A stretch of DNA of 15,261 nucleotides from Euryarchaeota archaeon UBA557 (GTDB lineage Archaea > Thermoplasmatota > Poseidoniia > Poseidoniales > Thalassarchaeaceae), in contig DARI01000014.1 of assembly GCA_002503285.1 (NCBI GenBank), forward strand, positions 1-15,261, written 5' to 3'. The stretch's first letter is position 1, and each line of letters begins with the position of its first letter. The notes beneath the pieces were generated by a model. The model did no database searches, was not told the origin of the DNA, and saw only the letters and a list, made by a program, of their open reading frames with translations. Of this stretch, positions 1 through 6,958 are shown piece after piece. Position numbers and translations under genes: made by a program.

Positions 1-170
1 GTAATGGCAGCAGTACCATTAATGTCATAATCTAGTTAGATATACAAACTAATTTTATCTCCCTAAATTGCATCGATCCGCTGAGATTTTTCATAGTTAT
101 AAACTATTAAGTGACTTTGAAAACTAAGGAAAAATTTAGTCTAAACAATACTTGTAAAAGTATAATTAGA

Positions 171-1109
171 TTAGAAGCCATACATCATTAACAACATGAA
201 AAATAGTAAGAAAGCTCCAAAAATCAATCCTGTAAAAGTCATCAATCCATATGCAAGGGCCCTTCTTTGTGTTACAAATCCAAATATTGATCCACCAATT
301 ATTACAATCGGCCAAAGCATACATGAAACAAAGACAAACGGACTTTCTCCATGTTGATACCAATAGCCTACATAAATCGGAACATTGTCACTTTGCGTTG
401 CTACATATATTGAATTACCATTTACTCTTAAGTAGACTTTTTCATCCTGAAAGTCTTCATTCCAATTATTTACTACACACTTCATCCAAATTTTACCTTC
501 ACTATCATCGCGTTCTTCTACTCTAGCATTTTGATTCTCTACATCAACATTACAGTTCCAATAATAATAATCATCAGGATTATTATTCTCAATTTCTGCA
601 TTTATGCTCCAATAATCATTAGATAAGAATGCATCTTCAAAACCCCGTCCTAAATCAAATCTATAAACATCAAATAAATCTTCATTAATCGTCACATCAT
701 CATTATTTGAAGAGTGTCGATCAGCGTAGTATTCCTGATAATTAGTGTAATCATTCAATAATGATGTAGTAAAGGAAAGTACGACTGGTACTATAATTAG
801 GCCAACTAAGAACCAAGCCCAAGATGGAAATACAAATTTCTTCTCATTTTCATTGTTATCCCAAACAGTATATTGATTACCGCTTGATAAATTCACTTGT
901 CCTGATAATGTATTAGTGACTTTTTTTGAGTTACCAATAACCACACTTTTAGGTCCATCTAGAGGAGTATTTCCCGACTCTCTCGAATCTAAATTCACTT
1001 CTTCTGATAATGTGTTAGTAACTTTTTCTGAGTTACCAATTACCTCATTTTTAGGTTCATCTGGAGGTGTTTTTCCTGACTCTCCCGAATCCCACCACTC
1101 TTCTTCCAT
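171..1109 (-). CDS. Three-helix membrane protein with duplicated N-terminal segment
   Basis: A 312-aa protein of unknown function. The N-terminal 75 residues are hydrophilic and consist of two 34-residue repeats (residues 7-40 and 41-74), followed by a first membrane segment at about 94-117. A polar, Asn/Asp/Tyr-rich domain of about 135 residues follows and holds two cysteines (C186 and C211) that could pair. Two further helices lie at about 256-278 and 286-309, with a QRR motif (281-283) between them that suggests a cytoplasmic loop. By the positive-inside rule the N-terminus and the 120-255 domain should lie on opposite sides of the membrane. There is no cleavable signal peptide and no clear Shine-Dalgarno site before the ATG. 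It is the same orientation as the lipoprotein gene upstream, 71 bp away, so the two could be cotranscribed. I do not recognise the family; the gene call is firm, the function is open. Confidence 0.85.
   Translation of the reverse strand: MEEEWWDSGESGKTPPDEPKNEVIGNSEKVTNTLSEEVNLDSRESGNTPLDGPKSVVIGNSKKVTNTLSGQVNLSSGNQYTVWDNNENEKKFVFPSWAWFLVGLIIVPVVLSFTTSLLNDYTNYQEYYADRHSSNNDDVTINEDLFDVYRFDLGRGFEDAFLSNDYWSINAEIENNNPDDYYYWNCNVDVENQNARVEERDDSEGKIWMKCVVNNWNEDFQDEKVYLRVNGNSIYVATQSDNVPIYVGYWYQHGESPFVFVSCMLWPIVIIGGSIFGFVTQRRALAYGLMTFTGLIFGAFLLFFMLLMMYGF
888..1091 (-). repeat. Two in-frame 102-bp tandem repeats (34 aa each)
   Basis: Units 990-1091 and 888-989 encode residues 7-40 and 41-74 of the membrane protein. 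Shared elements are DS-ESG-TP-D-PK, VIGNS-KVTNTLS and VNL. The repeat is also plain at DNA level (for example gagttaccaat and gataatgt in both). The divergence between copies suggests an older duplication that has kept its register. Confidence 0.85.
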
Positions 1110-1153
1110 ATGCTTTGGATAGTACCATAGATGATTAGTTTTGGCCCGATTTT

Positions 1154-1167
1154 AATTCTGACGAATT
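1154..1167. other. Small perfect inverted repeat in an intergenic gap
   Basis: The sequence is AATTC-TGAC-GAATT, a 5-bp stem with a 4-nt loop, in the 71-bp gap between the lipoprotein stop and the membrane-protein start. It could be a weak hairpin or an operator-like palindrome; in AT-rich DNA a 5-bp palindrome is also expected by chance. Confidence 0.25.
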
Positions 1168-1180
1168 TAGTTTTATGTAA

Positions 1181-3331
1181 TCAAACATAATGTAAATTTG
1201 AATAAGAATTATCCCAATGATAGAATAAATATCTAGAATTGGGATTATTATTAAAATCATTAGTTAGAAATAATATATTCTCACTATCTATTTCATTATC
1301 TGTTGCAACAAGAATTTCCGGCGCCTCATTCCAAGCATGAAGATCAACTGGAACAATAAAAAGAACCGGATTTGTACCTGGGTGAATACTAATAAGATTA
1401 ATTTGAAACAATCCTTCATTTGCAGTAAAGTAAATAGAATCAGAAAAAATGGTTCCAACTGATGGATTTGTAATATTAAGTCCCATTGGATTAAACGCAG
1501 TAGTTATACTTCCCATTGTTGCCATAACAACATTATTCGAACCATTATGTGCCACAAAGTAAAGATTGTTCGAAAACGCAATTAAATCTTTAGGATTACT
1601 ACTATTGGAGCCTTCTGAAATATCCGAATGTATTTCAGTCCCAACTGAAGTACCATTCGACTTCCAAAGCTCAGTCCCATGCACTCCATCATTTGCTGTG
1701 AAATACAGGTCATCTCCAACTACAGTTAGATGTTTAGGATTACTTGAGTTAGAATTTAAATCTACATTTCGCACTAGGATTGTACCCGAAGTAGTCCCAT
1801 CTGTTTTCCATAATTCAACACCTGTAATTCCATCATCAGCAGCAAAGTAAACATCTTCTCCAAATTGAGTAAACTCAACCGCCATTCCAATATCAAAGCT
1901 ATCTGAAGAGCCTGTTTTAATATCTTTAACCATGTCTCCACCAGTGGAAGATGTCTGTATTAAATCAAATTTCCATATTTCTCTACCTGACTCATTATCA
2001 TCTGCAGTAAAATAAATTGTTTCTCCTGATTGAAAGAAACTTCTTGGTTGACTACCTATGATATCAATAAGTGCCCCCTGTCCATCAGCAGTCGTCATTG
2101 AAGTATCTCCAACTCTAATATTGTCAACTTCCAGAGTCCCAGATAATGTGCCATCAGAAATCCAAGGCTCTTCTCCGTTACATGACCAACTTTCCATTGA
2201 ACAACTAAATCCAGAGAATATTACTCGATCTTGCCCTTGTGTTCCATAACTAGAACCTGGTATTGCTACTAAAGAATTAACTCCTCGATAATCAATAGTT
2301 ATGTCTCCTGTCGATGTTGGACAATCGAATAAATCCTTAACCATTTCAGTTCCAGATTCTGTACCATCACTAACAAATAACTCTCTTATTGGATCAGGAA
2401 ATCCATTATTTAGAGTATTAGCAGCAAAAAATAAATGTGAATCTCCGGCAACCAATTCCCTGATGTCAGTATCCATATTTGTGCATGTATCACACATTGC
2501 AGGTGTCAAATCAATAACCATCATAGTTCCTCCAAGAGTCCCATCTGATTTCCAAAGTTCAGTCCCATGAACGCCATCATCTGCTATAAAATATATATTT
2601 CCGCCCATTTCTACGGCTTGAGAAATATCAGCATCTCTGGGAGATCCTCCAGTGTTGCCAATGCTTGCAACTACTCCTGAGTTTCCAGCACAATTCCCAA
2701 CTATCATTTCTATTTCATTACCAGTTAATTGGCCATTAGCATTATTATCATGACCTATCTTAATTTTTTGAGTAGGGTCAGAAAGAGGGCAACCATTTAC
2801 ATCTGTGAAGGTTTGATACATTATTCTAGACATCTGATCAGTTATTACATTTAATGAACTTGTTAAATCAGATATTTCTTCCATAGCATCTTCTAATTGA
2901 TCTTCTAATTGGGTACTGTTAGAATTTAATTGAGAAATTTGTTGATTTAACAATTCTAACTGAGATTCTAATTCTGAAATTATTGAAGAATTTGATAGTA
3001 TGGCTTCATCTAAATCTAGTTGTAAAGAATCTCGTTGATTTGTAATATTACTTATCATAATGCCATTCTGAGTAATTTGAATATTTAATTCATCTACAGT
3101 CATATTAATCGATGTAAGGGAAGATTGCAACTCAGATGAAAGATTGTTAAACAATTCAAGATTTTGTTCTGCTGTTTCTAGTTGAGTAGATAAATTATCA
3201 TTTGTTTGTTGCAAATCATTAATCTTTTGTTCTAGGTCAGTTACATCTGAAGAAACATCTGAAGAAGTACATCCAGATAGTATTGATGTTAACATAATTA
3301 ATGCCATAATCATGGTCTTTAACTTACTCAT
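1181..3331 (-). CDS. Secreted lipoprotein: coiled coil plus ELWKSDGT repeat domain
   Basis: A 716-aa exported protein. Residues 1-21 form a signal peptide ending in the lipobox LSGC, so Cys21 should be lipidated and the protein held on the outer face of the membrane. Residues about 28-165 are a long Gln/Asn/Ser/Leu-rich heptad region that should form a coiled coil. Residues about 185-212 hold a calcium-loop-like stretch (DNNANGQLTGNE) between two cysteines. The rest carries six spaced motifs of the type ELWKSDGT..GT, including degenerate ones (REIWKFD, EEPWISDGT), each next to an FxADDG-type strand. This pattern is common in secreted proteins of marine archaea and bacteria and probably builds a beta-propeller-like fold. 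GGAG sits 5 nt before the ATG. Binding partner or substrate is unknown; a surface adhesin or scaffold is an inference. Confidence 0.9.
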   Translation of the reverse strand: MSKLKTMIMALIMLTSILSGCTSSDVSSDVTDLEQKINDLQQTNDNLSTQLETAEQNLELFNNLSSELQSSLTSINMTVDELNIQITQNGIMISNITNQRDSLQLDLDEAILSNSSIISELESQLELLNQQISQLNSNSTQLEDQLEDAMEEISDLTSSLNVITDQMSRIMYQTFTDVNGCPLSDPTQKIKIGHDNNANGQLTGNEIEMIVGNCAGNSGVVASIGNTGGSPRDADISQAVEMGGNIYFIADDGVHGTELWKSDGTLGGTMMVIDLTPAMCDTCTNMDTDIRELVAGDSHLFFAANTLNNGFPDPIRELFVSDGTESGTEMVKDLFDCPTSTGDITIDYRGVNSLVAIPGSSYGTQGQDRVIFSGFSCSMESWSCNGEEPWISDGTLSGTLEVDNIRVGDTSMTTADGQGALIDIIGSQPRSFFQSGETIYFTADDNESGREIWKFDLIQTSSTGGDMVKDIKTGSSDSFDIGMAVEFTQFGEDVYFAADDGITGVELWKTDGTTSGTILVRNVDLNSNSSNPKHLTVVGDDLYFTANDGVHGTELWKSNGTSVGTEIHSDISEGSNSSNPKDLIAFSNNLYFVAHNGSNNVVMATMGSITTAFNPMGLNITNPSVGTIFSDSIYFTANEGLFQINLISIHPGTNPVLFIVPVDLHAWNEAPEILVATDNEIDSENILFLTNDFNNNPNSRYLFYHWDNSYSNLHYV

Positions 3332-3336
3332 ATTTA

Positions 3337-3340
3337 CTCC
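3337..3340 (-). promoter_or_regulatory. Shine-Dalgarno site of the lipoprotein gene
   Basis: Reading the minus strand gives GGAG-TAAAT-ATG, a GGAG core with a 5-nt spacer. It fixes the start at 3331, which is also where a complete signal peptide begins. Confidence 0.6.
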
Positions 3341-3393
3341 GGCTCAACGAATAGATATAATCTTGATACCTCTGCTTATGATAATACTGTAAT

Positions 3394-3406
3394 ATTATAT
3401 ATTTTT
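3394..3406 (+). promoter_or_regulatory. Candidate TATA box for the RecA-like gene
   Basis: The stretch ATTATATATTTTT lies about 45-55 nt before the ATG at 3450. That would place transcription initiation near 3425-3432 and give a short leader. The 118-bp gap (3332-3449) is a divergent promoter region shared with the lipoprotein gene on the other strand, so the same AT-rich block could serve both directions. Assigned by pattern only. Confidence 0.4.
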
Positions 3407-3449
3407 AAGAAAAGTTCATCATACCGCCGAGATAATATAAATTATTACT

Positions 3450-4241
3450 ATGACCATAGAGCAGCAAAATGTATCATGGGGAATACGGTTTCTCAAATCA
3501 AAACTCCCTAGTCCAGAAGTTGGAGATATGCTACTAATAGAAGGTTCAAAACGCTCCACAAGGTATCTTACTAGATATATGATATGTGAAGAATTAGCCA
3601 AAGGAAGGCCCGTGCATTGGATTGATGGAGGAATGGGACTTGATCCCTCTACTCTAATACGTCCTTTAGCACGTAAAAAATGCGGAATAGAGGCTTTGGA
3701 TAATTTACATGCTTGTAGGGGATTCACAGCCCATCAGATGGCAGAAATAGTCAAAAGACTAGATTCTGAGACTGATGATGATGATTTAGTCAAAGGAAGA
3801 TTGATTGTTATTTCTGATTTAGCATCTATGTTTGCGGATACTCAAGTAAAGCGTGCCGAAGGTTCTGCTATGCTCAAAGAATCCCTAGCTCATATTCAAA
3901 GTATAGCGAATAAATGGAATTCATTAGTAGTAGTAACAGTAAACTATCAAGCGCAACCATATCTATCCAAATCAATGAAGTTGGATTTGAAGAATGCTGC
4001 GGGTGACAGACTTACAATTCTTTCACAATCAAAAGGTGTAATTACAGCTAAATTACATTCAATAGGTATGACTGCAGAACCATTAGTAAAGAGAAATCCA
4101 CAAGTTTCCCTTCAAGACTTTACAGTTCCTGACCACATATCCAAAGTCGTTTGGACCGATCCACCCGAAGCCAACTCTTCTTCTGACACTCCAAATGGAG
4201 ATAAAAGTGCAGAAGCAGCACGTAAAGCAAGTGCTTCATAG
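3450..4241 (+). CDS. RecA/RadA-superfamily protein with degenerate Walker A
   Basis: A 263-aa protein with the layout of a RecA/Rad51-type core. A strand-loop-helix (LLIEGSKRSTR, residues 28-38) sits where Walker A should be but lacks the GKT/GKS lysine-threonine pair. VHWIDGGMGLDPSTL (55-69) corresponds to the RadA 'IDTEGxFxPxR' segment, and LDNLHACRGFTAHQM (83-97) closely matches the 'xxVARAFTAxHQ' segment. RLIVISDLASMFAD (117-130) is a Walker-B-like strand with Asp123. The last 40 residues are Ser/Ala/Asp-rich and look disordered; they are encoded within a 130-bp antisense overlap with the polymerase gene. It is shorter than RadA and lacks the N-terminal helix-hairpin-helix domain. It probably binds DNA, RadA or the neighbouring polymerase rather than hydrolysing ATP in the usual way. 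The family assignment is by motif reading; a RadB- or aRadC-like paralog is the alternative. Confidence 0.8.
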   Translation: MTIEQQNVSWGIRFLKSKLPSPEVGDMLLIEGSKRSTRYLTRYMICEELAKGRPVHWIDGGMGLDPSTLIRPLARKKCGIEALDNLHACRGFTAHQMAEIVKRLDSETDDDDLVKGRLIVISDLASMFADTQVKRAEGSAMLKESLAHIQSIANKWNSLVVVTVNYQAQPYLSKSMKLDLKNAAGDRLTILSQSKGVITAKLHSIGMTAEPLVKRNPQVSLQDFTVPDHISKVVWTDPPEANSSSDTPNGDKSAEAARKASAS

Positions 4242-6514
4242 TAACTAATATCCCCCCTTTGTCCTAATATAGACTTTTTTCCTGATTTAATTTCCGATGC
4301 CATTCTGATTCTATTAGAAGGATTTCTTCTGCCTTGCCCTACAACAGCAAACCTAATCTTTCTACCTGGATGTGTGTTTTGTCCTAGGTCTAATTCTCTA
4401 AGTAGTGCTGCAGCTGTCAAATTCAGTACTTTGTGCTGTCCGGCTTTATTCCTAACTCTTCTAGCTATGATAAGTTCAGATAGGGTAATTTTACCTTTCT
4501 TAAGATTGGATATTTCTTCATTAAATAACTTCATCGAACGTACGATAGCATCTTTTGGTGGCCCTATACGTAACTCCTCCAAAATACTCTTCTGAAGATT
4601 TTTGATCCATTGACAAGTTGAGTGCTGACGTAACTCTATTCCTCTTATTTTCCATCCATTTGCTCCATATGCAAAATATTTAGTTAGAGCGCCAACTCCT
4701 GTAGTTCTATTGGGTACGAATGCTATCCAATCATACACATCTTCAAGCTCTATTGGTACTCCAGATTTAGTTTCAATATTATCTATTAATCTAGATATTG
4801 ATTCACTACGTGCTTTTTCACTCCTATTCTGCAAGTCTACAAGCCAAATTGAATCTACAATTGCATGTAAACAATCCCAACCCTCTTCTTCAGCATCATG
4901 CATTGCATCTATTATCATCTCACGTGACCATGCACATATCGCTTCATGACATTCTATGCGTCCAAACCGGGCATTTTTGTATCCAGTGTAGCCAAAACAA
5001 GTCACTAAAAGCCATTTCAGAACATTCTGACGCCTATCCCAAACATCTCCTTTTGATTTTCTTCTTGATTTCAAATGCTTTCTTCTCTCAATAATTGGTG
5101 CAACAACTCTGCCCAAGAATCCATATTTTTTGGTACATGTATGCATTCCTAGTTCTGGAACTAATAACTGAAGATCCTGATTTGATCTTTTGCGTCTTTC
5201 AATTTCTTCTAAAGCCATATTGGGGGGTAGGGGCAGTTTACCTGTTCGCAATTCTTTGCCATTTGGAATCTTACAACATTCACAATTCATTGTTTCTGGA
5301 CTAATATTTCTAGTTGCTATAATACTTGGAAATAGACTTGCAAAATCTAATTCATACACTTGTTTGTGAACTCCCGGGCGAGGATCTAGATACAAACCTC
5401 CTCTATCTGATATTAGCATCTGTGTACCAGTTTTCATATCTTCAGGTCTATTTTTTTTCCATGGAACTAACACACTATCTTCCATTGATTGTTTTATTTG
5501 CATTGCCGAAATTGCAGAACCAGGCGATAATCTTGAAAGATCTTGAGCAGGAATCCCCGATACTCTTGCAAGTTCACAAAGTCCTTCTAAACCACCTTCC
5601 TTACCAATAAAAGAAGCACCCATATCAACATGTATTCTCCCCTCTAATGCATGATATGCATCAGATCTCAGTATTCTTCCATAACTAAATGTTGTAATCG
5701 CCTTTCTCCTAATATTGGTACCACGTTTATTTCTACTAAACTGTAATTCTCTTCCTTGTCTGGATGCAATATTTATGAGGGCTGGAAAATCTATACTGTC
5801 ACCTTTGTTTGTAATCAAGACGTCTGGATTAATCCAATGTATGGCTCTTTCAACTTCATATAGAAATTCATCTTGATTCCGTTCAGGACTTAATTGAATA
5901 TGAATTGGATTTCCCTTTGAATTAGAACCAACAAGGCCCATGTCAATTATCGTCACTCCTGTTACTATCCCATTTGGACTACGTTTACCATGTCTATCTT
6001 TACAATTTACTTTCAGTATTGCTTGTTTTAATGGGGGAGGACTCCAATGAGAATCATTTCTATTATCAAGAGATATTATTTCATTATTCGAAATCTTTAC
6101 TCTACCAAATGGATGAGTATTCATGTCATGTAGAAATCTTTGAGATGGTTTTGGATCTACTGAATAAATCTCAAAATTACTCCATTTACCAATTGCCGCA
6201 ATCACATCGGCTACATGCTTGATTTTAGAAGGCCTTGAAATAGAGATGGCAAGAACTTCTGAAGTATTGCCGGACTCATGACTTTTCAATCTCATTTGTC
6301 TTGAAAAATTCATTTTTCCAAATAATATCTCATATTCCATACCTTTGAGTTTAGTTTCAAGCGCACTAATATTATCTAAATTTCCTGCAATATGTATTAT
6401 GGGTGACCAATGAAATATGTGCTTTGATACTCTTCCATCGTCTAATTTAATCCATACAATCATTCCTTCAGAATTTGAATCTTGATATATGTCGAGAATC
6501 CAGCCCTCAACCAT
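4112..6514 (-). CDS. polB: Family B DNA polymerase, PolB2-type, exonuclease-degenerate
   Basis: An 800-aa family B polymerase. The polymerase core is clear: motif A YELDFASLFPSI (387-398, Asp390), motif B NVLKWLLVTCFGYTGY (497-512), motif C LHAIVDSIW (549-557, Asp554) and the thumb element RGIELRQ (624-630). Motif C lacks the first aspartate of the usual DTD (Ile552 in its place). The exonuclease domain keeps Exo II (NKGDSIDFP, 236-244), but Exo I reads ILKVNCKD where DIE is expected, and the Exo III Tyr-x3-Asp and roughly 35 residues before it are missing (around 305-325). CECC (411-414) with C460 may stabilise the palm. The C-terminus has QTTLDMWS (788-795), a PCNA-binding PIP box. These traits fit the archaeal PolB2/Dpo2 group, linked to damage tolerance, not the main replicase. 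The start overlaps the upstream 83-aa gene by 8 bp. Confidence 0.9.
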   Translation of the reverse strand: MVEGWILDIYQDSNSEGMIVWIKLDDGRVSKHIFHWSPIIHIAGNLDNISALETKLKGMEYEILFGKMNFSRQMRLKSHESGNTSEVLAISISRPSKIKHVADVIAAIGKWSNFEIYSVDPKPSQRFLHDMNTHPFGRVKISNNEIISLDNRNDSHWSPPPLKQAILKVNCKDRHGKRSPNGIVTGVTIIDMGLVGSNSKGNPIHIQLSPERNQDEFLYEVERAIHWINPDVLITNKGDSIDFPALINIASRQGRELQFSRNKRGTNIRRKAITTFSYGRILRSDAYHALEGRIHVDMGASFIGKEGGLEGLCELARVSGIPAQDLSRLSPGSAISAMQIKQSMEDSVLVPWKKNRPEDMKTGTQMLISDRGGLYLDPRPGVHKQVYELDFASLFPSIIATRNISPETMNCECCKIPNGKELRTGKLPLPPNMALEEIERRKRSNQDLQLLVPELGMHTCTKKYGFLGRVVAPIIERRKHLKSRRKSKGDVWDRRQNVLKWLLVTCFGYTGYKNARFGRIECHEAICAWSREMIIDAMHDAEEEGWDCLHAIVDSIWLVDLQNRSEKARSESISRLIDNIETKSGVPIELEDVYDWIAFVPNRTTGVGALTKYFAYGANGWKIRGIELRQHSTCQWIKNLQKSILEELRIGPPKDAIVRSMKLFNEEISNLKKGKITLSELIIARRVRNKAGQHKVLNLTAAALLRELDLGQNTHPGRKIRFAVVGQGRRNPSNRIRMASEIKSGKKSILGQRGDISYYEALALRAASALLSPFGVSEEELASGGSVQTTLDMWSGTVKS

Positions 6515-6758
6515 CGCTATTTTTTTCCTCCTCTAATTTGGTGAGTCTTGTATTGATATCTATTAATATGGCAAGTAAAGCAGGTTCAAGAACATCTGAA
6601 GCTGGAAGCATCCCACAAGCAGAAGAACGACTTCTGATAGAATTTAACATACGATCAAATTCAGCCCTTTCAGAGTGTCTTAAAACCCTTCTAAAAGGCA
6701 TCCAACTATCGATTCTTCGCTCAATTCTATTTCTCCAGGTCGGCACTGTTCTACCCAT
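6507..6758 (-). CDS. 83-aa protein translationally coupled to polB
   Basis: An 83-aa, Arg-rich, probably all-helical protein. It begins MGRTVPTWRNRIERRIDSW, has an aromatic/basic middle (MPFRRVLRHSERAEFDRML) and ends in a short amphipathic helix with LTKLEEEK. Its TGA overlaps the polymerase start by 8 bp, so the two are almost certainly translated from one message. I recall short proteins of this MGRTxPTxR type beside PolB2-type polymerases in haloarchaea, which supports a conserved accessory role, but this comes from memory and was not checked by a search. Possible roles are polymerase folding partner, polymerase-RecA-like bridge or DNA-binding subunit. There is no membrane segment, no zinc motif and no catalytic signature. 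The tail LEEEKNSDG is charged and probably flexible. Confidence 0.75.
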   Translation of the reverse strand: MGRTVPTWRNRIERRIDSWMPFRRVLRHSERAEFDRMLNSIRSRSSACGMLPASDVLEPALLAILIDINTRLTKLEEEKNSDG

Positions 6759-6824
6759 GGACTTCGAATATTCCCGCGGCGGTGTAATGAACTTTGCAGT
6801 GAGATGAATACGATAGTGAAAGTG

Positions 6825-6833
6825 TTTATATTA
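6825..6833 (-). promoter_or_regulatory. Candidate TATA box for the 83-aa/polB operon
   Basis: On the minus strand the sequence reads TAATATAAA, about 67-75 nt before the ATG at 6758. Initiation would fall near 6800, leaving a leader of about 40 nt. The segment between it and the gene contains a GC-rich block (CCGCGG at 6774-6779) unlike the surroundings. No inverted-repeat operator was evident. Confidence 0.35.
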
Positions 6834-6890
6834 ATCTGAATAATAATTAATTCAACATAATTTTATTGTAATTTTTCATTAATGGAACTC

Positions 6891-6900
6891 TAATATTATA
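6891..6900 (+). promoter_or_regulatory. Candidate TATA box for the cyclophilin lipoprotein gene
   Basis: TAATATTATA lies about 59 nt before the chosen ATG at 6959 and would initiate near 6925. The whole 200-bp divergent gap is very AT-rich, so other TATA-like words exist and the assignment is weak. Confidence 0.3.
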
Positions 6901-6958
6901 CTGAATGATTTATTGACCAAAACAATGGGTTTAATTGATTTTATCTATTGCAAGTAAT

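Noticed and set aside
1..170. Left edge: a short plus-strand frame ending TAA at 28-30, or a minus-strand start (MTLMVLLPL) at 28
   Set aside because: Only about 30 bases of either frame lie in the window. Both are too short to support, and 31-170 shows no RNA gene or motif beyond AT-rich sequence.
6475..6807. 110-aa plus-strand frame antisense to polB and the 83-aa gene
   Set aside because: It is a shadow frame of two well-supported minus-strand genes and has no motif or ribosome site.
6935..6958. TTG start at 6935 for the cyclophilin lipoprotein
   Set aside because: It adds eight residues before an already complete signal peptide; the ATG at 6959 gives a standard lipoprotein start.
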